Below are positions 56,509 through 64,000 of a DNA stretch of 64,000 bases, piece after piece. The stretch covers positions 3,348,001-3,412,000 of the forward strand of contig JAACJK010000163.1 in the NCBI GenBank assembly GCA_013368325.1. Direction: 5' to 3'. Position 1 is the first letter of the stretch, and each line of letters begins with the position of its first letter. The position numbers and the translations under genes were made by a program. This DNA is from Ephemerocybe angulata. Lineage: Eukaryota > Basidiomycota > Agaricomycetes > Agaricales > Psathyrellaceae. The notes beneath the pieces were generated by a model. That model did no database searches, was not told the origin of the DNA, and was given only the letters and a program-made list of their open reading frames with translations.

Positions 56509-58052
56509 ATGGAGCGAACCATCGAAGGTAAGAGTATTCCAGACGTATTTTATTCATTGGGCTGAGCTGAACATTCGTCACTAGCTATGAACGTCTACAA
56601 GTATGCGAAGCAGTACCTGCTGGATTCGAAACCTGCCAAGTGGATTCACCGATGTCGTGTAAATTCTGACATGCGTACCACCTTCGTCTGGCTCTACCTC
56701 AACATGAAATATCAAGACGACATCAAACGGGGCACCGTAGCAAGTCGGATTTCGAAGACAAAAGAGCGAGGACTGGTCAAGATAAAGCGTCGTTCGGAAC
56801 GTCCCCCCCAGTTCATCCTTTCATCGGAAGAGATAGCGAGAATTGCCAGCAATCCCGAGGATCTACGTAGCCTTCTCTCCATCACCGTCACATTCGACAC
56901 ACAGCGACGCGCGTACAATCTTGAAAGCACGGTCGACCAGTCGCCTTTGGACCTTTCCGGCGGGTCAACGCCAACTGGATTACCTCCTACGGTCGACCAA
57001 TCGTCTTTGGACCTTTCCGGCAGGTCATCGTTAACTGGATTTCCTCCTTGGCTTCTAACTGTATCTATTAACGGAGAGCTCCTTAACGGAGGAAGCGTCG
57101 ACATCGAAGCACCTTGGAGATTCAGGAATATCTGTACCTTCCGACTTCTTGACCAGAACGGGAATCAATTCAGAATGGCCGAGTCGAAGATGAAAACATA
57201 CGGCGGTAAGTATGGCCGCATCACAAAATTCCCGATTCCGCCCAATATCTTCGAAGATTTCGAGCCTTCTATGTTATCAGGTGCGTGTTTAAGGGCTATT
57301 AAGGCTATTAACCTTTCGCTCATCTGTCGAATGGTGTTTCCATTCCTGTAGGATCAACTCTAGAACAAGTCGTAACTCTCAACGATTACGGACTCTTCCT
57401 TCTCAATGTCGCAAACGTCGTATTCCCTGAGCTTCCGTGCATCTCATCGATCGTCATAACTTTCCTGCTGGATTTGGATCCGAAACTTATTGCACTGTCG
57501 GTGCCTCCAGCGTCTGGTAGGGCCGACGAGGGACCTCCTCTGGAATCCAATAGCATCGGCGAGAGGCTTTCTCAGGCGATTTCTGGCTTCGGCGAAGGTC
57601 TTCCTCAGGCGTCTGGTGGAATTAGCGAGGGACCTCCTCTAGCTACTGCTAGCGTTAGCGAATATCCGACTAGACCTCGCACCCCCTCTGAAACGGGGGC
57701 GGTCATAGCCAAACGCCGTGCGCTACCCTCGCCCGAAGCTTCACCAGTGCCCTTTCCCCCAATAGATGGAGGGTGTCGCGCGTCAACCGATAGCCAGCTT
57801 GTTGGTGACATTCGCCGCGATGAAGTCTTCGACTTGTTTGGATGCCCATCTGCAAAGGACCGGGTTCCGGACGTCAACGATCCATTCCTCGAGCACTTTT
57901 GCGAATTCGCCCTCTTCGACCACCCTGATTCACTCGGATTTTGCACTTGTAGTACGTTTCGAATTCTTTAAAGGTATTTCTGATATAGCGCGCTTACTAG
58001 TACAACCATAGGTTACGGATTAGTGTTTTCAAATGCGAATTGTGAGGTTTAA
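56509..58052 (+). CDS. Orphan protein, 451 residues, with internal repeats
   Basis: Four exons, 56509-56527, 56585-57280, 57352-57951 and 58012-58052. The N-terminus (METIEA-like short exon, then MNVYKYAKQYLLDSKPAKWI) leads into a polar region. Two copies of a unit TVDQSxLDLSGxSxxTGxPP lie near residues 125-160. A beta-rich segment follows (WLLTVSINGELLNGGSVDIE, NICTFRLLDQNGNQFRMAES, LNDYGLFLLNVANVVFPELP). The next region has three or four GxGExxPQASGGISEGPPL-like repeats, and the C-terminus has an acidic DPFLEHFCEFALFDHPDSLG. No known domain is seen. Confidence 0.65.
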
Positions 58053-58240
58053 GCATTGTTGTCGTGACTGGAACGACGAGCTCGAGAGGGGATGATACTT
58101 TGTTGGTCGATAGCCCGCCCCTGCCTCGCTCGAAGACGCGCGCACCTACCGAATTCGATAAGGAGGATTACTTCGAGATATGTTCATGGCTTTCTCAATG
58201 CTAATATATTCTGATACATCATACAATAGTCCTCGACCGC

Positions 58241-59229
58241 CTATTCGACATGAAACTGAATAATGAGCTCTCTTGAAGGTGGGTCGAGACCGAGCGAGTG
58301 CAGTACTGATTGCTCGATTTCAAACGGTTTGAGTGAGACGGAAAGCTTTTGGAAGCACGTTTCTGTGCCGTCTGGTGCTGTCATTTGGAATATCACTTTA
58401 AAAAGGCTTGACCAACATACCTTGCATGCATCTCAAATCGAAACATGTCTGAGGTATGCACCAGCGGTATGTCCATGTGTTTCTTTCGACGCCCGGTTCT
58501 CCGCTTTGAACGTATAAATCGATGGCTGCCCTTACAACAGTATCACCGTCCTTTTCGATCCAGAACAGCGATTGTCTCTCCAGAGGGAGTTCGACTGTTG
58601 TTTCAAAACACATAGACCCTCCTTCCAGCCTCCCGAAGACTGCGTCTTTGGCATGATTCATCGTCCAGTACTCCCCCTCGATATGAACGGTCACCCGGTG
58701 TAGAATCGCTGGTGCTGGCTCAGACGGTTTCCAAAACTGCGTCCCTAAGTATCGCGCCTCGTACAAGGTAGTGCCCTCCGCGCTACGTCAGCCGTTGTGC
58801 ACGCCAAGTAATCCGGCTGAGAATGCGAATTAGCAGTGGAAAGGTAGTGTTCCCGCGATGGGTTTTCAACCTACAGGAAACATACCGCGCATACAGGCGA
58901 ATGAGATACTTTCGCCTGTCATCGGCGTCACTCCAGGACATAACGGTTCCAGTGACGGCCCTGATATATCTTGCTACCCATGTCATCTTAGTTCTTCGGT
59001 GAGAATCGAGCTGCAGTAATGGTGGGCTTTTCAAGATTTCTCGCTCGTATGCCGTCAGGCCTTCGTGAAGAAAATAAGATGTATACGGCCACGAAGAACT
59101 GGCGCCCTACCGTCAGCAAGAGCTAGGTCCCTAATGGAAGCGTTGTCTATCAGTAGTTGTACGTGTAAATCGCCTACGAACGTACAGTTGCGGCGTCCAA
59201 TGCCACTCTCTGATTTCAACGAGTGCCAT
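58241..59229 (-). CDS. Orphan protein, paralog of the 42-43 kb gene
   Basis: Four exons, 59229-59182, 59106-58886, 58782-58421 and 58377-58241, give 255 residues. It starts MALVEIREWHWTPQLY and continues GASSSWPYTSYFLHEG, TAYEREILKSPPLLQL, ARYLGTQFWKPSEPAPAILH, TVELPLERQSLFWIEKDGD, YRWCIPQTCFDLRCMQ and APDGTETCFQKLSVSLK, ending LIIQFHVE. The alternation of hydrophobic and polar residues suggests a beta sandwich. The shared splice site after the RCxx motif and matching flanks tie it to the 42-43 kb gene. The first donor, GTTCGT, is unusual. Confidence 0.65.
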
Positions 59230-59283
59230 TTCGACTTTGAGGGCAAAAAAATAAAATAAAAAGTCAGAGAGAGAGAGGCGGTC

Positions 59284-59319
<36 letters not shown>

Positions 59320-59536
59320 TAACGTCTCCAAATGGGAAGAACACGCCTTTGCCTAGTAATTCACTCGCATTCGTCATCCCCGAAATGGCTCATACCATTG
59401 ACGAATTGGGAGGGGGAGGTTGATGTCCAAATAGTACATCACCTCTTTTTTTCGCCCAATCTGCGTGACCAAAATTAAGGTTATAAGTCCAAAAATTCAG
59501 AGACGCACGAAATAAGGGGCAATCGTTATTGAATTT
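59230..59536. other. Intergenic interval with GA microsatellite
   Basis: Upstream of the preceding minus-strand gene, and 3' of the next one. It includes an A-rich stretch at 59245-59263 and the GA repeat annotated separately. Confidence 0.5.
59288..59318. repeat. (GA)n microsatellite
   Basis: About 15 GA units, with shorter GA clusters just before. On the minus strand this is a CT repeat within 90 bases upstream of the ATG at 59229, a typical position for CT-rich promoter tracts. Confidence 0.85.
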
Positions 59537-60769
59537 TCAATGAAGGATGTGCCATGGATACATATATGACCACACTTCCGACTCGTAGACTCCCAGCCGA
59601 TATCTCCGCTTCCTTGTTGGCGGATCGTCTTCAACGAGCCAACAAAGCTCAAAATCTATCTCTTCGAGGGACTCAGGAGGATACATGCATCTTTCCACCT
59701 CTCGATTGATAATAAGGTCAATCTTCTCCTGAATCTCTGCGCATGAATGTATGGCGGAAGGATTCCAAAAGGGATCTTGAGCTTGACTGAGTATGGATGT
59801 AATGATTCGCTTCTACTTGAAGACGTACCTGTCTTGAAAGAGATGGACCAAGAAAATTTATCTTTGGCCGATCTCCCAGCCAGCCGAATTGGGGGGTGGA
59901 AGGTACTTGTGTCAATCCTAAATCCCCTGTCCTCGTATTTGGTTTTCCAAGGAGGATTCCACGTAGGGCCAAGCGGCGTCCTACTTGACGGGTAAGAAAT
60001 ACGATCTATGAAAGTGGATCGCGGAAAAACGGAGACTGCTTCGTTGTGGGTAATGAAGTTCATTACGGCAGCTTCGAGGCATTACAGTCAGCCCAGATCC
60101 ACAAGTATGACTTTATTTCTGGAACTTACTGGAGTGGAAAGTTTGAAGGATGTGCCGGACTGGATGCTGCGTGACAGCTATCAATTGAACCCTCGCCGGC
60201 TGGGTTTCGGGTTCTCTGAACCGATGTTTTATAAAATCGAATATGGACACTATTCCATGCTTCCCTCCTCTAGTGTTGAACCTTGATGTCGAGGTCATAC
60301 CCATGATATCCGCGACCAATGGATACTCTTCGCCGGTCCAAAAAGTGGATCTGGGTACCCGCTTATAGCCTTGGTTCTCGAGGAAGGCTGCCAGAGCAAT
60401 AACCCCTCCTACTCTTGTTACGATATCGAGGTCAGAACTGGGGAGGGGCTCTTGCCGGTCGAAGAAGCGGAGTACTTGAGAGCCGGTAACTACCGCACCA
60501 GTGAATGCCAGCCTTGCACGGAAGTCGCGGGAACCGAAAAACCAGAAGCTTAGGAAGCTGTGAATATTCCACGCGCGTCTTGAGTATACCGCCACTATCT
60601 CCCTAAGTAGAGTCGAGGTGGAGGCTAGACTGGCGAGATCCGGTGCAGGCATGAGATTGAATATCAGGGACATCCGATCGTCTGGATCGAGTCGTGAGAG
60701 GAATAGCTCGAGGGGAGAGTACCTTTTGCCAAGAGTACTGACTAGAAACGATGGGGAAGTATGCGGCAT
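59537..60769 (-). CDS. Orphan protein, nucleotidyltransferase-like family member 3
   Basis: Three exons, 60769-60130, 60071-59829 and 59736-59537, give 360 residues. An in-frame ATG at 60844 exists but lies upstream of the TATA box at 60805-60812, so 60769 (MPHTSPSFLVSTLGKR) is preferred. An F-box-like N-terminal helix region (DPDDRMSLIFNLMPAPDLAS) precedes the core TGSQVLRFFDRQEPLPSSDL followed by DIVTRVGGVIALAAFLENQG. This GS-x(13)-D-L-D-I matches the metal-binding pattern of nucleotidyltransferases best of the four members. Then come VQLIAVTQHPVRHILQTFHS and AVMNFITHNEAVSVFPRSTF. The C-terminus is EEIDFELCWLV...SYMYPWHILH. Confidence 0.8.
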
Positions 60770-60804
60770 TGTTGCAGCTTTCAATTTCGGCCGGTTTACT
60801 GGGA

Positions 60805-60812
60805 TATTTATA
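60805..60812 (-). promoter_or_regulatory. TATA box
   Basis: TATAAATA on the minus strand, 36 bases before the ATG at 60769. It decides the start of the preceding orphan gene. Confidence 0.65.
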
Positions 60813-61120
60813 CTATTGCGAGGGATTAAGCGCCCACTTGTCATGATGAGCGCTTTCCGAAAATATATTTATTTTCCCACGAAACTACTCGGTGATTGGC
60901 GATACTGCACGTGGACTCGATGACGATTCAGAGATCTCCGATTTTGGCCTCTTACAGTCATGTCTGGACTCGGAATCTCTGCATCTCAACGATAGCGTCG
61001 TCGAGTGGACAAACATGTCCCTATCCTGTATAACCTCTGATTCACGTTCCTGACTACCTACTATGCATCTATCCCTCTGCAAGTCGATCCCGATCTTGAG
61101 TACACTTGTTCTGTCTTCCA

Positions 61121-61128
61121 TATATAAG
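61121..61128 (+). promoter_or_regulatory. TATA box
   Basis: TATATAAG, 48 bases before the ATG at 61176. It supports that start over an in-frame TTG at 61149. Confidence 0.6.
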
Positions 61129-61175
61129 AGGTGAGGCTTTAGTGGTCCTTGGTATTCACAGTTCTCATATTCGTC

Positions 61176-62734
61176 ATGCAGCCAGTTAGCTCCACTTCAG
61201 GAATCTCCCTTGAAGAGCTCAGAAAGCTTTCCCTCACACGTTTTTCCTCAGACCAAATTGCATTAAGCGATCTGGTAGTCAAATTGGAGTCCGGTTCGAA
61301 GGGGTTTACTTTGAGACGCTCAACACAATATCCAAGCAATTTTCTGGTGAGATATACTGGTTTTAATACGAGGATAAGCTTACCAAAACGACTTAGATTT
61401 GGGATAGTGCTAGAGACTCCTACGTAGTAGGCACCCACGCTTTCGTCATCCGCTATGCTTCTCCAGTGGACACAGGAAATTTCTGTCCTGACGGTGCCGC
61501 ACCTCCCCCGGAACTTCGAGGCCTTACAAGGTACAGTATTCTCCGTACGATCTCCACACCCATCCGACTAATATGGAATACAGGAAAATCGAGCCAAGCC
61601 TCACCTGCCAAATTTCCATGTCGTTCGATTGCAGGGCTGATCCAGGTTTGTACAAGCAATTGGAGGTAAATCATGATCATAAATTCAAACTTCCAGCATA
61701 TTCATTCCCATTCCACTAGATTATCGAAGAATGGGGTAAAGCAAACGGCTTCCCTACCGACGGCACCACACGCAATCAATGGAATTCACCCTCCTCAGTT
61801 TCGGCCCAGCAGCGATTCTCCGTAACTTCGAACTTATTTCAGAAACGAACAGGTTTCAATGTCAAGAACGACCGGTACACAGTCGATTACGAGGTCCCCC
61901 ATTGGGTGGAAATGGCTTGTGTACCGCATAACCCCTCGTGGATTCCGAATCCGAATGTCGTCCGTATCATGCACCGGAGGAAAAATGACGTTCTAATGGA
62001 TATCGTGAAATCCCCCAACCCAAAGTTAGTACAAGGAGATGTTGTGGTAGCAACCTTCAAGATAGTCTTCAGCACCATCGGCGCATTCTGGTCGATGTCG
62101 TTTGTTCCCATTCAGGTTATCAGGATGGGCCAGTTTGACGAATCAGGTCTAGGGAGGTCGGGAGACGCAGAGGATCACTCCAGGTTATCCCTCCTAAAGG
62201 TTGGACAAAAGCTTACGCCCTACCAAGGTACGAATCCCTCAAAAAACAGCCACCTTTAAACTGATTCCGCCTTTTTCAGAGCCCGAAAAGGCTTTGCCAC
62301 AGACAGGGAAAGGGAAAGCTCGCGACAATTCGAATGAGGATAGGCAGGCAAAACCTTGTGCTCTAGCCGCCGAGGAGACTTCTGGCGAGGAAACCTTACC
62401 AGATGTGGATGCCGACCGTCACGAACGGGAAAGCGTCTCGTGGGGGTCGCTCACTCCTGCGTCAGTCCGCTCCAGGTCGGAGGAGCCTTCTCCTGATCCA
62501 ACTTACGATACCGACAAGGAGGTTTCAGAAGACGACAGGAAGATACTTTCAGAAGTCGATAGTACGATAAACGAACGAAACGAACCACCTCTATCGCAAC
62601 AATACCTTCCAGAAGCGATCGACGACCTGTCGTCTACAGGACGAGGAACGGCCAGGGGTGTCAAGCGTGCGGGACCCCCACCGAGGAGGACGCGTGTGGT
62701 GAAGCCTCGATTGGGATCTCAGCGGCCAGAATAG
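61176..62734 (+). CDS. Orphan protein, 431 residues
   Basis: Five exons, 61176-61346, 61431-61530, 61584-61645, 61720-62227 and 62280-62734. The N-terminus is polar (SLEELRKLSLTRFSSDQIAL). The central domain has RYTVDYEVPHWVEMACVP, NPNVVRIMHRRKNDVLMDIV and a strand-rich GDVVVATFKIVFSTIGAFWS, SFVPIQVIRMG. The last 140 residues are acidic and disordered and end in a basic stretch (GVKRAGPPPRRTRVVKPRLG). The basic tail could bind nucleic acid or serve as a nuclear signal. No known domain is seen. Exon 2 in this model reads through a frame different from the longest open frame there, so that exon is the least certain. Confidence 0.6.
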
Positions 62735-63010
62735 TCCTCCACAAATATTCAGAACTCGATAGGGTACTCGAGATCTGGTACTGTCGATCTAGAAATCTGG
62801 AGATCCACATAAATCTATCGGTGTTTTCCACAAGAAATGAGACGAACGCTTTACCTGCAGTCCCATGTATCCCTTAGGTGGTACAGAGATGGTGAGGGGC
62901 GCTTTCATCTAGATCTCGGCCACGAGTTTTTTTTTTTTTTTTTTCTTTTGTACTTAAAACTTGAGATAGGGCCCACTCTTACCCTCACAAGTCATCTCAA
63001 CAAGGAAAAC
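62735..63010. other. Intergenic interval with T-run
   Basis: About 18 T residues near 62927-62944. Otherwise promoter sequence of the last gene. Confidence 0.5.
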
Positions 63011-64000
63011 ATGCATCCCCTCATAGGTACGGTGACCACAAGCAAAAATGAGGAAGAACGCTGATCTACGTTTCCAGGCACTCACGAGCAACACACTCCA
63101 CCTGAAATTCAGGGTGAGATTATGCAATATCTCTCTCTGAACGACCTATCCTCTCTCAGCTCGATACTACCCGACTTGAAGCTGGTCGTCAGCGAACACC
63201 TTCACGAACGAGTTGTTCAGACTCTTGATTCGTTCCACCTGCCAGGAGACCAGACTCTGAGCATGATGGATTCCAATCGCACAATCATCTCTGGTTCAGC
63301 AGTGCTGGAACTCATTCTTCCGGGAACGCTGCGTCCCAAAGATCTCAACTTCTACTGTTCCTATGGAACTTTGGACGTTATAGAAACGTTTCTCAAGACC
63401 CAGAAGTACGCTGCATATGGACGCTCGGCGGACAAAACCTACCCGATTAGGATGTCAAAAACTCACTTCTCCAACGCGAATTACGGTGTTCGGAGGATCT
63501 CGCGCTTGAAACACAGAACGTGGGGCACCCAAGTAACGGTAGTCGAATCCATTTCAAGATCTCCGGTGGTCCCCATCCTATTCTTTCATACTACAGTCGT
63601 CATGAACTATTGCTCGGCTCGAGAAATTACTTGCCTGTATCCGGAGCTAACATTCGATCTGAAAGGTGTGTCATGAACCTGCATTGTATCCTGTAGTCAG
63701 AAAGATCACACTCCATCTTGATTTGAAATTAGGAATGTTCAACAGAATGGAGGATGACGAACTAACGCACCTGGAGCGCGCGTCTCTCATGTACCCTGAC
63801 TTCACTCATTTTCGACACTGCCAGAATTTACACAACCACGATGGACGGGAGGAGTCCAACTTACCGAGCATCTCTTATCCTGGTCAGTGCCAGCGCGCAA
63901 AGCGGACGACACAAGATGATCATTGTTTACGCATCGAATACATGCCTGACCGTTCTCCTGGTCTTGGCCCAACGGCCTCTTGGCGCCTTGGGTACCAAGA
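63011..64000 (+). CDS. Orphan protein, nucleotidyltransferase-like family member 4 (3' end outside window)
   Basis: Exons 63011-63026, 63078-63665 and 63733 onward, still open at the window edge. The N-terminus MHPLIGTHEQHTPPEIQGEI leads into an F-box-like helix pair (MQYLSLNDLSSLSSILPDLK). The core is IISGSAVLELILPGTLRPKD, then LNFYCSYGTLDVIETFL, GS-x(12)-D-L-N as in the 45 kb paralog. Shared later blocks are VTVVESISRSPVVPILFFHT and TVVMNYCSAREITCLYPELT. The visible end ASWRLGYQ matches CWRLGYES of the 45 kb gene, so about 25 % of the protein probably lies beyond the window. Confidence 0.75.

Noticed and set aside
60770..60844. Upstream ATG at 60844 for the 60 kb orphan
   Set aside because: It lies upstream of a TATA box, so the transcript should start after it.

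Overview
The window looks like nuclear DNA of a mushroom-forming basidiomycete (Agaricomycetes). Most genes are split by 45-70 base GT-AG introns with CTNAY-type branch sites. The recognisable genes also fit: a Psathyrella velutina-type beta-propeller lectin, an atypical G-protein alpha subunit, a GT90/CAP10 glycosyltransferase fragment, a Helitron with a Rep-Pif1 protein, and many lineage-restricted orphan proteins. No tRNA, rRNA or CRISPR array was recognised. Exon boundaries were read by eye. Where an exon list is given, the summed length was checked to be a multiple of three.

1-17 kb is mostly conserved housekeeping sequence. In order it holds a METTL14/Kar4-type m6A methyltransferase subunit with a Gly/Met-rich tail (+), a Gfo/Idh/MocA oxidoreductase (-), a PVL-like lectin (+), a degenerate G-alpha with a 5-base micro-exon (+), a coiled-coil protein (+), an Oxa1/YidC mitochondrial insertase (+) and an aldo-keto reductase (+).

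17-36 kb is accessory and mobile. A coiled-coil orphan (-) has its upstream region duplicated as a perfect 657 bp direct repeat. Next comes an uninterrupted 2008-codon Helitron Rep/helicase gene (-). Beyond it lies a ribonucleotide reductase pair: a small subunit R2 (+) and a large subunit R1 (-), convergent and separated by about 5 kb of degenerate repeats. That repeat block contains about nine copies of an intron-like module, a 72 bp tandem repeat and a GT90 fragment. Both RNR subunits look complete by motif, but R2 lacks the usual C-terminal peptide that docks onto R1.

36-64 kb is dominated by orphan families. Four genes (36.8, 45, 60 and 63 kb) form one family of about 350 residues with a conserved core of the form GS-x(~12)-D-L-(D/N), reminiscent of the nucleotidyltransferase fold. 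Two more (42 and 58 kb) form a second family. Around them are an F-box-like/LRR-like protein, a CxxC zinc-binding candidate, acidic disordered proteins, and several kilobases with no confident gene. Several of these orphans have clear TATA boxes. A cluster of six similar intron-like segments lies at 53.3-54.5 kb.

The most unusual parts are the co-located divergent RNR pair beside a Helitron, the nucleotidyltransferase-like orphan family, the degenerate G-alpha and the two sets of repeated intron-like segments.
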